Below are positions 26,422-34,260 of a stretch of DNA of 40,447 bases, in pieces. Source of the DNA: Treponema sp. (GTDB lineage: Bacteria > Spirochaetota > Spirochaetia > Treponematales > Breznakiellaceae); NCBI GenBank assembly GCA_031254315.1, contig JAIRUQ010000074.1:1-40447 (forward strand), in the 5' to 3' direction. A program made the translations under genes and the position numbers. Each line of letters starts with the position of its first letter. Position 1 is the stretch's first letter. The notes under the pieces are model-generated. The model was not told the DNA's origin, did not search any database, and saw nothing but the letters and a program-made list of their open reading frames with translations.

Positions 26422-26536
26422 CGCGCTACTCAGGCTAAAGCCTTCGCGCAATTTCCATCTTAGTTACGTTTTTTGTGCGGCGCACTGCTCAGGCTAAAGC
26501 CTTCGCAACCTTTTCATCTTAGTTACATTTATTTAG
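26419..26536. repeat. Two tandem 59-base repeats
   Basis: Units 26419-26477 and 26478-26536 align with no gap. Both contain CTCAGGCTAAAGCCTTCGC (19 identical bases, offset exactly 59), whose centre AGGCTAAAGCCT is itself palindromic, followed by a shared TTTTCATCTTAGTTAC-like segment. Confidence 0.85.
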
Positions 26537-26645
26537 CGCCACGCCGTGTGGAATAATTCATCCACACGACTTTGCCGTGCATACTTTGGCGGACGCCGTG
26601 TTGACTTATTCATCCGCACAGCTTAACGCTGTGCATGCTTGAGCG
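26536..26645. repeat. Two tandem repeats of about 55 bases, each with hairpins
   Basis: The units share ACGCCGTGT, ATTCATCC and GTGCAT in the same order. Unit one holds CGTGTGGA (26545-26552) paired with TCCACACG (26561-26568); unit two holds GCACAGC (26616-26622) paired with GCTGTGC (26628-26634). The matching stems differ in sequence but both fold, suggesting selection for structure. Confidence 0.7.
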
Positions 26646-26677
26646 CCATATATATGAAACTTTTGTTTCATATTCAA
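26645..26677. repeat. Copy 1 of an AT-rich palindromic repeat
   Basis: Carries ATGAAACTTTTGTTTCAT, a perfect 7-bp palindrome with a TTTT loop. It recurs, with two extra bases, at 26747-26781 next to the second copy of the 48-base repeat. Confidence 0.75.
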
Positions 26678-26700
26678 CATAAGGTCTTCCCATCAATTAA

Positions 26701-26781
26701 ATTTTCAAAATTTTTCATCCCTCAGGCAAGCGCCACGCATCTTCACGCCATATATACATGAAACTTTTGTTTCATATTCAA
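26701..26781. repeat. Second copies of the 48-base and palindromic repeats
   Basis: 26701-26748 repeats 26374-26421 and 26747-26781 repeats 26645-26677. The two repeat types are adjacent here but separated in the first copies, indicating that the block has been assembled by duplication and insertion. Confidence 0.75.
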
Positions 26782-26832
26782 TTGACCACCGTCTGAGGGC
26801 GGTGCGATTAAAAAGTAAGGCAGGAGAAGAAA

Positions 26833-28422
26833 ATGAGTGTAATGGCTTATATGCCCTTTGGGGCGGGAGGAATCATCATCCGGGTTGAGTCGGATATTCG
26901 CAGGGGAATTCCCGGCATTGATATTTCAGGGCTTGCTGAAGGAGCGGTCAGAGAGGCGAGGGACAGAGTTCGGGCGGCGTTCAGGAATTCGGGGTTTAGT
27001 TTTCCGCTGGACAGGATTTTGATCAATCTTGCTCCGGCAGGGTTGAAAAAATACGGAGCCGCCCTTGATCTGCCAATAGCGCTCTCAGTTATGGCGGCGG
27101 CAAATATCGCGCCGGTTTCGGGGAATTTGCTCGTAATGGGGGAACTTGAGCTTTCAGGCAACATACGCCCTGTGCGCGGTGTGCTTGCGGCGATTGCTGA
27201 AGGGCTGTCCGAAGGAATTACCGAGTTCATCGTGCCTGCGGAGAACGCAGGAGAGGCGGCTATTCTTTCGGAAAAAGGCGCGAAGTTTACAGCGGCGAAA
27301 AATTTGCAGGACGCAGTTCACGCGCTGTTTATACGGGAGGAAACAGGCGAGCTTCCTTTATCTTTGGTTTCATCTCCGACTGCAAAAGTTGCGGCTAACA
27401 CGGCGGCGGATATGTCGGAAATAGGCGGAGACTTCGCCGATGTTCGCGGACAGGCTGTTTATAAACGCGCAATGGAAATCGCCGCCGCAGGTGGACACAA
27501 TGTTTTAGTCTTCGGACCGCCGGGCGCAGGAAAGACAATGCTCGCCCGGCGGCTCCCTTCAATAATGGCTCCGCTTACTCCCGATGAGGCGGTAGAAGTA
27601 ACACGCCTTTACAGCCTCGCGGGACCTCATCATGACGGCGGTTTTATTGACCGCCTCATCACAAGTCCGCCTTTTCGTGCGCCGCACCATTCAGCCAGCG
27701 CGGAGGGAATACTCGGCGGCGGCAGAATACCGCGCCCCGGAGAAATCAGTCTCGCTCACTTTGGCGTTCTTTTTTTAGACGAAGCCCCGGAGTTTCGGGT
27801 CAATGTCCTACAGGCTCTGCGTGAACCGCTGGAGGACAGGGTGATAAGCATCGTCAGGGCGGAAGGACCGGTGCGTCTTCCGGCGGAATTTCAATTGTTG
27901 ATGACGGCAAATTCCTGTCCCTGTGGACGGCTCGGCATACGCGAAAGTAGCAACGCTTGTTTTTGTTCGCCCGAAGAAATCAACCGCTACTGGCGCAAGT
28001 TCGGCGGCGCGCTTCTCGACCGTGTAGAAATAAGAGCCGCTATCCTGCCGCCAAAAATCGAAGAAATGGGACGGCGAAATCCTTCCTGCGCTGAGGAAAA
28101 AAGTTCGGTCATTGCCGCCAGAGTCAGGGCGGCAGTTGAGATTCAACGCCGCCGCTTCAAAGGGACGGGAATCCGCCGAAACGCACTGCTCCCCGCCGGA
28201 AAAGCAGACGACTTTTGCCCCATGAGCGAAAAGGCGGAAAGCGCGTTTCACTTAGCTGTCTCAAAATTGGGGCTTTCCGGCAGGGCTTACCACGGGATTT
28301 TACGGGTCGCCAGAACCATCGCCGACCTTGACGGCAAGGACACCATCGAAACAGAGCACATTTTGGAAGCCGTCCAGCACCGGCGGCTTGGGGAAGACCC
28401 GTGGGAAATTCTGTCTTTTTAA
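26833..28422 (+). CDS. comM: ComM/YifB-family Mg-chelatase-like AAA+ ATPase
   Basis: A 529-residue cytosolic AAA+ protein. The N-terminal Lon-protease-like domain is marked by GADL-type features (GIPGIDISGLAEGAVREARD, NLAPAGLKKYGAALDLPIAL), followed by DVRGQAVYKRAMEIAAAG, the P-loop FGPPGAGKTMLARR, Walker B VLFLDEAPEF and a Zn-like CPCGRLG...CFC segment, and a C-terminal Mg-chelatase lid with ISGRAYHGILRVARTIADL-like sequence. ComM proteins are hexameric helicases that aid branch migration during natural transformation in some bacteria. GGAGAAG precedes the ATG. The gene is isolated on the plus strand between the repeat block and the brnTA pair. Confidence 0.94.
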   Translation: MSVMAYMPFGAGGIIIRVESDIRRGIPGIDISGLAEGAVREARDRVRAAFRNSGFSFPLDRILINLAPAGLKKYGAALDLPIALSVMAAANIAPVSGNLLVMGELELSGNIRPVRGVLAAIAEGLSEGITEFIVPAENAGEAAILSEKGAKFTAAKNLQDAVHALFIREETGELPLSLVSSPTAKVAANTAADMSEIGGDFADVRGQAVYKRAMEIAAAGGHNVLVFGPPGAGKTMLARRLPSIMAPLTPDEAVEVTRLYSLAGPHHDGGFIDRLITSPPFRAPHHSASAEGILGGGRIPRPGEISLAHFGVLFLDEAPEFRVNVLQALREPLEDRVISIVRAEGPVRLPAEFQLLMTANSCPCGRLGIRESSNACFCSPEEINRYWRKFGGALLDRVEIRAAILPPKIEEMGRRNPSCAEEKSSVIAARVRAAVEIQRRRFKGTGIRRNALLPAGKADDFCPMSEKAESAFHLAVSKLGLSGRAYHGILRVARTIADLDGKDTIETEHILEAVQHRRLGEDPWEILSF

Positions 28423-28449
28423 CATTTTTAAACGTAAAGACAAAATGTA

Positions 28450-28490
28450 TTGACAAACGTATTGACAAATATTTATTAGGAGGCTATAAT
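28450..28490 (+). promoter_or_regulatory. Consensus promoter and direct-repeat operator at brnT
   Basis: GTATTGACAAA occurs twice in tandem with a 12-base period. The second TTGACA (28462-28467) has TATAAT (28485-28490) exactly 17 bases on, all 12 bases consensus, yet the -10 overlaps the brnT ATG at 28489. A start from it would fall inside the gene. The first copy (28450-28455) would give a -10 TATTAG with an 18-base spacer. The repeat may be the site where the BrnA antitoxin represses. Confidence 0.6.
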
Positions 28491-28788
28491 GGATACAGAG
28501 TTTAGTTTTGAATGGGATGAAGAAAAAGACCGGGATAACCAAATGAAGCATGGGGTTTCGTTTGAAGAAGCGATGGCGATTTTTTCAGATTCCAGACGGG
28601 TAGAGTTTTTTGACAGTAAACACAGCTTTTTGGAAGAACGGTGGAAAATATTTGGAATGTCCGGTTCAATCGTCTATATGGTTATTTGTACAGAAAGGAA
28701 CGGAAATATCAGAATAATTTCTGCCAGAGAAGCAAGTAAATTTGAAGAGGAGGATTATTTTTATGGGTATAGTTCGAAGAGTAGTTGA
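28489..28788 (+). CDS. brnT: BrnT-family toxin
   Basis: A 99-residue RelE/BrnT-fold ribonuclease toxin. The family pattern FEWDEEKDRDNQMKHGVSFE followed by EAMAIFSDSRRVEFFDS and the C-terminal IRIISAREASKFEEEDYF is clear; BrnT toxins cleave RNA to stop growth (family knowledge). AGGAGG lies in front of the ATG. The brnA start lies inside its last codons, giving the toxin-first order usual for this system. The gene is small, intact and not obviously decayed. Confidence 0.9.
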   Translation: MDTEFSFEWDEEKDRDNQMKHGVSFEEAMAIFSDSRRVEFFDSKHSFLEERWKIFGMSGSIVYMVICTERNGNIRIISAREASKFEEEDYFYGYSSKSS

Positions 28789-29071
28789 TTTTAATAACTT
28801 TCAGCTCTCAGAAGAATCTCTTAAGCGGATGGCGGCACTCAAGGACAGACCAATAGACTTTAGCGACATTCCTGAGTTAACTCCCGAAGAAATAACGGAG
28901 ATCAGGGCGCAAAGAAAGGACGATCAAAAAAAGCAGATGTTCTCTCTGCGCCTGCAAAAAGGAACAATTAAAGGATGGCGAAGAACTATTGGAGAAGGAT
29001 ATACAACCGTCATGGCAAAATTACTGGAAAAAGCGCTAAGACATCCCGACTGGCTCAAAGAATGTCTTTAG
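28763..29071 (+). CDS. brnA: BrnA-family antitoxin
   Basis: A 102-residue partner of BrnT. A central helical ELTPEEITEIRAQRKDDQKK stretch binds the toxin and the C-terminal half, MFSLRLQKGTIKGWRRTIGE with GYTTVMAKLLEKAL, is the ribbon-helix-helix DNA-binding domain. It probably represses the promoter of its own operon. ATG 28763 is chosen because GAGGAGGA precedes it by eight bases; it overlaps the brnT coding region by 26 bases. The reading to 28742 lacks such a site. Confidence 0.88.
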   Translation: MGIVRRVVDFNNFQLSEESLKRMAALKDRPIDFSDIPELTPEEITEIRAQRKDDQKKQMFSLRLQKGTIKGWRRTIGEGYTTVMAKLLEKALRHPDWLKECL

Positions 29072-29120
29072 TTTGGAGTTAGGTGAAATGCTATATAAAA
29101 TTATATATTAGGCTTTCTCT

Positions 29121-29615
29121 ATGAAAAATATTTCATTAGTGAAAATAATTGTAAATGATAGTTATATCCCAAGATACTTTATTGCTATTTTAATATTCAT
29201 TATACTTGCATTAGGTATTTATTTTACAGGTTTCACTATTTCAAGATATGGATCAAATTTTGTCGGGAAAGGTTTATCAAAAGAATGTCTTGTATGGATT
29301 TTAGCGTCATTTATTACGTTAATAATAATTGTTATTCGTATAATTAAAATAGTAAAATTATTAGTATATGGAACTTGCTGTGATGGAAATATATGTAAAA
29401 TGGAATTAGTAAATATATTCATTGGATGGGAAATAGAATTTAGTTACAGTTATATGAATAACTATTATTATCATAAAACTCGTTTGTTTATAAATAAAAG
29501 GACACAAAAATTTAATGTCGGGGACAAAATTGAAGTATTAATTAACCCTAATGATCCTACCGAATGTATTGTAATAGAATTCTATAAAAAGTCTAAAAGT
29601 CTGCAAAAAGTATAG
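29121..29615 (+). CDS. DUF3592-like membrane protein
   Basis: A 164-residue protein with two membrane helices (about 19-41 and 58-80) and a C-terminal soluble domain containing FNVGDKIEVLINPNDPTECI. That 'vGd.v.V.ynP.dP.e' block is typical of DUF3592 domains (inference from pattern). The AT-rich composition (Ile, Asn, Tyr and Lys rich) contrasts with comM and with the amidohydrolase series, suggesting acquired DNA. No strong ribosome site is visible; AGG about ten bases upstream is the best. Function unknown. Confidence 0.65.
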   Translation: MKNISLVKIIVNDSYIPRYFIAILIFIILALGIYFTGFTISRYGSNFVGKGLSKECLVWILASFITLIIIVIRIIKIVKLLVYGTCCDGNICKMELVNIFIGWEIEFSYSYMNNYYYHKTRLFINKRTQKFNVGDKIEVLINPNDPTECIVIEFYKKSKSLQKV

Positions 29616-29650
29616 TAATTACCTGACACCATAAACAAACTTCCTCAAAA

Positions 29651-30544
29651 TTACTGCATAGCCAGTTCGGGGATTGCTGTAAGGACAGAATCCTCTATCT
29701 TTCTACCTTTGTTGGAGTAGCCAAGTCTGCGTTCAGGGCGGATTGCGCCGTGGAAATCACTGCCTTCGGTGATGTAAAGCCCAAGGGTCTGCGCTAAGGC
29801 TTCGAGCCGGCGGCAGGAGCCTGCTTTTGCTGTGGGATGCCATGCTTCAAGACCCTTTAAACCCATATCTTTTAAGATTTTGACGAGATCGGGGAGGTGT
29901 CCCCACGCGACATAGAGAGAGATTGGGTGAGCAAGAACCGGTATGCCGCCGGATTCGCGTATTAAAGCGACAGCCTGTTCAAAGTCCAGCCCCTCTTTGG
30001 GAACGTACAAGGGCTTTCCCGCGCCAAGATAGCGGCTAAACGCCTGTTCTGTATTTTTTACGATCTTTTGCTTTATAAGATACGCCGCAAAATGAGGGCG
30101 ACCTATCGTATTGCCGCTTTTTGACATCGCCAAAATGTCTTCCCACGCCGCATCTATGCTCAATTCGTGCATTCTATCGAGAATTTCACGGTTTCTGGCT
30201 TCTCGGCGGCGTCCCAATTCGCCAACAGCGGCAAGAAACGCCGGAGTTGGCGAATTTATCCCTAGCCCAAGCAGGTGAAACTCGCCGCCGGGACCAAGAC
30301 CGGGGGCTCCACGCACGGATTTATTGCCGCCCCAGTTGATATTTACCTCAATTCCCGGAATAAACTTAAAATCGGTCTTATTTTTATGCTGTTTTGCGGC
30401 GTTTTTTGCTATTTCCAGCCCTTGGACGGTATCGTGATCGGTAAGGGCAAGGGCGCAAAGCCCCTGTTTGACTGCCTCTTCGATAAGCACATCAGGGGGT
30501 AAATCCCCGTCTGAAGTGCTGGAATGAGTATGAAAATCAACCAT
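29651..30544 (-). CDS. PHP-domain phosphoesterase (RNase AM/TrpH-like)
   Basis: A 297-residue PHP-family metallohydrolase. Metal-binding motifs: VDFHTHSSTSDGD, ALALTDHDTVQG, FIPGIEVNINWGG, a central RPHFAAYLI, GIPVLAHPISLY and TEGSDFHGAIRPE. This order matches YciV/TrpH-type enzymes that remove 3'-phosphate from 3',5'-nucleotide diphosphates or trim RNA ends (family knowledge). ATG 30544 starts directly at VDFHTH, the usual N terminus; an upstream TTG at 30571 is possible but adds only nine residues. It is divergent from the amidohydrolase series. Confidence 0.88.
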   Translation of the reverse strand: MVDFHTHSSTSDGDLPPDVLIEEAVKQGLCALALTDHDTVQGLEIAKNAAKQHKNKTDFKFIPGIEVNINWGGNKSVRGAPGLGPGGEFHLLGLGINSPTPAFLAAVGELGRRREARNREILDRMHELSIDAAWEDILAMSKSGNTIGRPHFAAYLIKQKIVKNTEQAFSRYLGAGKPLYVPKEGLDFEQAVALIRESGGIPVLAHPISLYVAWGHLPDLVKILKDMGLKGLEAWHPTAKAGSCRRLEALAQTLGLYITEGSDFHGAIRPERRLGYSNKGRKIEDSVLTAIPELAMQ

Positions 30545-30606
30545 TTTTTCACTATACCATTTATTTCCCAATTTTTATATATTATAAGAGGAAAGTCTCA
30601 AGAGCG

Positions 30607-30635
30607 TTGATTTATAGGGCGATTTGTAATAAAAT
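30607..30635 (+). promoter_or_regulatory. Promoter of the amidohydrolase series
   Basis: TTGATT (30607-30612), 17-base spacer, TAAAAT (30630-30635), about 70 bases before the GTG start at 30703. Confidence 0.55.
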
Positions 30636-30702
30636 ATATAGTATCTGCGTAAGATCGTAGACAAATAAAATGTAGGGGTTTCTCATTAAGGATGGTCCAT
30701 AA

Positions 30703-31941
30703 GTGTTTGAATATGCCTTGTCAAACGGGGTGATTGTTTCCCCGGGTAAAGAACCGTATACAGGTGATTTGGGAGTTAATGGAGAAAAAATTGCTTCTGT
30801 GGGCGGCGCTGTAAAAATCGATTTGAAGGAAAAATCCTTCGTTTATCCTTCTCTCATAAATACACACGATCACTTGCAGGGAAATTACCGTCCGCCTGTA
30901 GGTCCTCAAAACGGAAATTTTTACCTTACATGGCTACCTTGGGATCAGGATTTAAAAGCGTCAAAAACATTCGAGGAACGCTCAAAATTGAGCAAAGAAA
31001 ATCTTTATGCTCTTTCAGGCTACAAGTGCCTGTTTTCCGGCGTAACAACAGTGAACGATCATTTTCCGCATAGTTTGAACAGCCAGTTACTGCCGACTCT
31101 GCCAATCAGAGCGATTAGCGAATACGGAATCGCGCATGAATGTACTTCGTACGATCTTAAATGGGGCGACGGCATAGAGATCGAACATGAAAAAGCGGTA
31201 AAAAACAACTGGCCATTTATCACACATCTTTGTGAAGGTTTTGATAATGAAGCGATGCACAGTATTTCAGCGCTGGAAAAATTAAAAATTCTGAACAACC
31301 ACTGCCTGTTTATTCATTGCATTTCTTTTAGCGATGAAGATATAGAAAAAGTCGCTAAGGCGGGAGCAAGCGTTTCATGGTGCGGTTTTTCAAATATGTT
31401 TATGTTTAACGTAACCGCTAAAGTCCGCAAAATGTTAAAAGCGGGAGTTAATCTTACAATCGGGACAGATTCTTCGGCGACAGGTTCCGCTAACCTTCTT
31501 GCGGAAATTAAATTTGACAGGGAATTGTATCGCAAACTCTACGGCAATGATCTTCCGGCAAAAAAAATCTTCGAGATGGTTACGATTAACGCCGCAAAGG
31601 CGTTTTGGATGCAGGATCGTACCGGCAGTTTGGAGAAAGGTAAGTTAGGCGACATTCTTGTATTAAAAGCGAAAAACAGCGATCCGTATGAAAATCTTGT
31701 CAACGCAGAAATGAAAGACATCGAACTGCTTGTATTGGCAGGAAAACCAATATACGGACAGACGCGCTTTCTTGACATTTTTAACGGAGAGATGCCAAAA
31801 GATTACACGAAAATAAAAGTTGATAAAAAGGAAATGTTTGTATTAGGAGACCCTGCGGGTCTTTATAAAGAGGTCAGAAATAAAGTGGGCTTTAACAAAG
31901 TACTGGATTATCTGCCCTTTGAACCAGAGGAAGAAGCATAA
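30703..31941 (+). CDS. Amidohydrolase/TRZ-ATZ family hydrolase
   Basis: A 412-residue metal-dependent hydrolase of the amidohydrolase superfamily. Metal ligands are visible: the HxH pair in LINTHDHLQGN, a His in PFITHLCEGF, a His in CLFIHCISFSD and the catalytic Asp in LTIGTDSSATGS. A C-terminal NAAKAFWMQDRTGSLEKGKL and GDILVL returns to the small beta domain. Members deaminate or dechlorinate N-heterocycles; no specific substrate can be given, and SsnA- or guanine-deaminase-like activity are alternatives. The start is GTG with AAGGATGG in front. It overlaps the next gene by one base (TAATG), so it heads an operon with the regulator genes. Confidence 0.85.
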   Translation: MFEYALSNGVIVSPGKEPYTGDLGVNGEKIASVGGAVKIDLKEKSFVYPSLINTHDHLQGNYRPPVGPQNGNFYLTWLPWDQDLKASKTFEERSKLSKENLYALSGYKCLFSGVTTVNDHFPHSLNSQLLPTLPIRAISEYGIAHECTSYDLKWGDGIEIEHEKAVKNNWPFITHLCEGFDNEAMHSISALEKLKILNNHCLFIHCISFSDEDIEKVAKAGASVSWCGFSNMFMFNVTAKVRKMLKAGVNLTIGTDSSATGSANLLAEIKFDRELYRKLYGNDLPAKKIFEMVTINAAKAFWMQDRTGSLEKGKLGDILVLKAKNSDPYENLVNAEMKDIELLVLAGKPIYGQTRFLDIFNGEMPKDYTKIKVDKKEMFVLGDPAGLYKEVRNKVGFNKVLDYLPFEPEEEA

Positions 31942-32963
31942 TGCCAAAACCGGCTCAATATCGTGCAGGTTCTCTTATTTATTTTAAGGGCGACCCTGCG
32001 GACAAAATATATATTCTCCAGAAAGGAGTGATAAGCTTAGTTTATCAGGACATAGAGACAGGCGGAGATGTAAAAGATGCCGTAAAGCCGGGTGAATTCT
32101 TCGGAGTAAAATCCGCGCTGGGGCGTTACACCAGAGAAGAAAATGCCGTCGCTCTTTCAGAAACAACCGTTATGAGTTTTACCGTCCCCGAATTTGAAGC
32201 TCTGGCAATGGCGAACTCAAGAATAATAATGCAGATGCTCACAGTTTTTTCCAACCAAATGAGACGTGTCCACAAACAGGTATCTAAGGTAATGGCAAAG
32301 GAAGAACAGCCGCCTGCGGACGGTCTTTTTAATGTAGGCGAGTTTTATTTAAAGAACAAACGTTTTTCTCACGCGAAGCATGTATTTGGGCGTTATTTGA
32401 CATTTTATCCTTCCGGGAAAAACGCAATTCAGGCGGCAAAAAATCTTGAGACTGCGGAAAATTCCCTAGCCCGTTACGGAGACGGCAAAGGACCCGGAGT
32501 TGCCGTAAGTGCCGCTCCTGCCGCCGCCGCCCCTTCCACCCCTGCGGCATCTCCATCTCCTGACAGCGGCAGTAGTAGCGGTGGCGGTAAAACAAGCAAG
32601 GCGTACTATGACGCTGTAGGTTTGCTTTCTCAGGGAAAATACCAAGAAGCGTTCATGTCATTTAAATTGATAGTGGATGCCAACGCCGATCCTGAATTAA
32701 CGGCAAAAGCTTCCTTCGAGATCGGACGCTGTATGTTCCTATTAAATAAATTTGAAGAGAGCCTAAAGTATTATACAGGTATGCTGACAAAATTCCCAAA
32801 ACATCCTGAGTTAAAAGAAACCATGTTCATCATGGGGCAGTGCAATGAAAAAGTCGGCAGAAAAGAGCAGGCGGTAGCTTTCTACAAGAAGATAGTCTCC
32901 ATGGGCGGAGACGATGACGCGGTTGAGAAAGCAAGACGGGCGTTAAGCGCCTTGGGAGCGTAA
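31941..32963 (+). CDS. Cyclic-nucleotide-binding-domain protein with TPR repeats
   Basis: A 340-residue protein of two parts. Residues 1-115 form a Crp-like cNMP-binding barrel (RAGSLIYFKGDPADKIYILQ, VKPGEFFGVKSALG), though the phosphate-cassette arginine typical of cAMP receptors is not clear. After a Pro/Ala/Ser-rich linker (about 190-215) come TPR repeats: AYYDAVGLLSQGKYQEAFMS and ASFEIGRCMFLLNKFEESLK, then TMFIMGQCNEKVGRKEQAVA. No HTH is present, so it should not bind DNA. It starts at the amidohydrolase stop and ends one base before the next regulator. A paired cNMP/TPR and Crp-like gene set suggests a sensing complex. Confidence 0.82.
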   Translation: MPKPAQYRAGSLIYFKGDPADKIYILQKGVISLVYQDIETGGDVKDAVKPGEFFGVKSALGRYTREENAVALSETTVMSFTVPEFEALAMANSRIIMQMLTVFSNQMRRVHKQVSKVMAKEEQPPADGLFNVGEFYLKNKRFSHAKHVFGRYLTFYPSGKNAIQAAKNLETAENSLARYGDGKGPGVAVSAAPAAAAPSTPAASPSPDSGSSSGGGKTSKAYYDAVGLLSQGKYQEAFMSFKLIVDANADPELTAKASFEIGRCMFLLNKFEESLKYYTGMLTKFPKHPELKETMFIMGQCNEKVGRKEQAVAFYKKIVSMGGDDDAVEKARRALSALGA

Positions 32964-32964
32964 A

Positions 32965-33615
32965 ATGGCTATGGATTTGGCGGCATTTGGCCGTTTTTCA
33001 AGAACATTTCGTCAGGGAGAAATAATTTTCTCCGAGTTTGAAATAGGCGACAATTTTTATCTTATTCAGTCAGGCAGAGTTCAGCTTGTCAAACTTGTAG
33101 GAGATATTGAGCGTACTCTCGATATTCTCTATCCTTCCGAAATGTTTGGTGAAATGGCAATTTTGGAAAACTCTCCCCGTTCTGCGACAGCTATCGCGCT
33201 TGATGAAGTAAAAGTGCTTGAATTTAATTCTCAAAACTTTGAAATCCTTTTGGTTGGAAATCCGCAAATCGCTCTTAAACTGCTTAAAATGTTTTGCAAA
33301 CGCATTTATGATTCAAAAAGACGCTTTATGATCCTCACCCTGCCTGAGCCGCAGGCAAAGATCGCGGACGTATTCCTCATGCTTGATGAAACTCAGCCCG
33401 ATATTGACAAAACCACCGAAAAACGTGAATTCAAAACCACTGTTGAAGGCGTGGCTCACTGGGCGGGAATGAGCGCCAACGAAGTAAGGGATATTTTAGG
33501 GCACTTTGTCAATCAAAGACGTGTAGAAATATTCCCGGACAAAATCGCTGTAAAAAACATCAACGATTTTTCTCGTTTTGTTACCTCTAGGAGAAATAAC
33601 TCCAGAGGCGCGTAA
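32965..33615 (+). CDS. Crp/Fnr-family transcriptional regulator
   Basis: A 216-residue regulator: an N-terminal cNMP-type barrel with FSEFEIGDNFYLIQSGRVQL and LYPSEMFGEMAILENSPRSA, then a dimer helix, then a C-terminal winged helix from about 150 with FKTTVEGVAHWAGMSANEVR and DILGHFVNQRRVEI. The 'FGEMAILENSPRSATAIA' phosphate-cassette region, shape GExxxx...RSA, is close to cAMP receptors, so cyclic nucleotide binding is plausible. ATG 32965 follows the previous gene by one base. It is likely cotranscribed with the cNMP/TPR gene. Confidence 0.9.
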   Translation: MAMDLAAFGRFSRTFRQGEIIFSEFEIGDNFYLIQSGRVQLVKLVGDIERTLDILYPSEMFGEMAILENSPRSATAIALDEVKVLEFNSQNFEILLVGNPQIALKLLKMFCKRIYDSKRRFMILTLPEPQAKIADVFLMLDETQPDIDKTTEKREFKTTVEGVAHWAGMSANEVRDILGHFVNQRRVEIFPDKIAVKNINDFSRFVTSRRNNSRGA

Positions 33616-33627
33616 ACTGTCAAGGCT

Positions 33628-34179
33628 ATGGACAGCAAACAGCTCTTAGTGCTTTCCGACACACATGGTCACATTCCGGCTTTAACAACAGTATTAAACT
33701 GGGCAAAAGATCGCTCTCCGCCAAACGGGACTATCTGCGTAGCCGCTTTTCTTGGCGACGGTCTTTCAGACATACGCCCCGCTGTGGATGCGACAGGTTT
33801 TTTATGCGATTGGAAACTTATAAACGGAAATAACGATTTTGGGTTTTCATTACCGGAATCTTCCGTTTTTGACTTTGAAGAACACCGCTTTTTTATTTGC
33901 CACGGACACCGTTACACCCTATACGGCGGTTATAACGCGCTTGTCGCGGCGGCTCGCAATGAAGGAGCGGATGTCGCTTTATCCGGTCATAGCCATGTTC
34001 CCTACAAAAAGACGGTAAGCGGCATACAGCTTATAAACCCCGGAAGCGTCGGTCGCCCTCGAAGCAAAATAGGCGCGACATTTGCGGTTATTGAATGTCC
34101 GCCGGACAAACCGGTAAAAGTAAAATTCTGGGGGATTAACTCACGCGGATATATCCGGGAAACAATGGTTGAAAATTAA
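33628..34179 (+). CDS. YfcE/MJ0936-type metallophosphodiesterase
   Basis: A 183-residue calcineurin-like phosphodiesterase. Metal motifs in order: LLVLSDTHGHIPAL (DxH), AAFLGDGLSDI (GD), LINGNNDFGFSL (GNND), FFICHGHRYTLY (HGH) and VALSGHSHVPY (GHSH) followed by NPGSVGRPR. All expected ligands are present, so an active enzyme is likely. Family members hydrolyse phosphodiesters such as 2',3'-cyclic nucleotides. It lies 12 bases after the Crp-like gene in the same direction. Confidence 0.92.
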   Translation: MDSKQLLVLSDTHGHIPALTTVLNWAKDRSPPNGTICVAAFLGDGLSDIRPAVDATGFLCDWKLINGNNDFGFSLPESSVFDFEEHRFFICHGHRYTLYGGYNALVAAARNEGADVALSGHSHVPYKKTVSGIQLINPGSVGRPRSKIGATFAVIECPPDKPVKVKFWGINSRGYIRETMVEN

Positions 34180-34225
34180 GACTTTCAATATTTCGTCATC
34201 CTTTTCAATTTTCTAACGGGAATCA

Positions 34226-34254
34226 TTGCATGGTATGTAAAATTACACTAAAAT
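34226..34254 (+). promoter_or_regulatory. Possible promoter for hprK
   Basis: TTGCAT (34226-34231), 17-base spacer, TAAAAT (34249-34254). The -10 ends seven bases before the hprK ATG at 34261, so the transcript may begin at or next to the start codon. Confidence 0.4.
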
Positions 34255-34260
34255 TAAAGC

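Noticed and set aside
26394-26781. Possible CRISPR array in the repeat block
   Set aside because: Repeats are of several kinds and lengths, with no constant repeat-spacer rhythm and no cas genes nearby.
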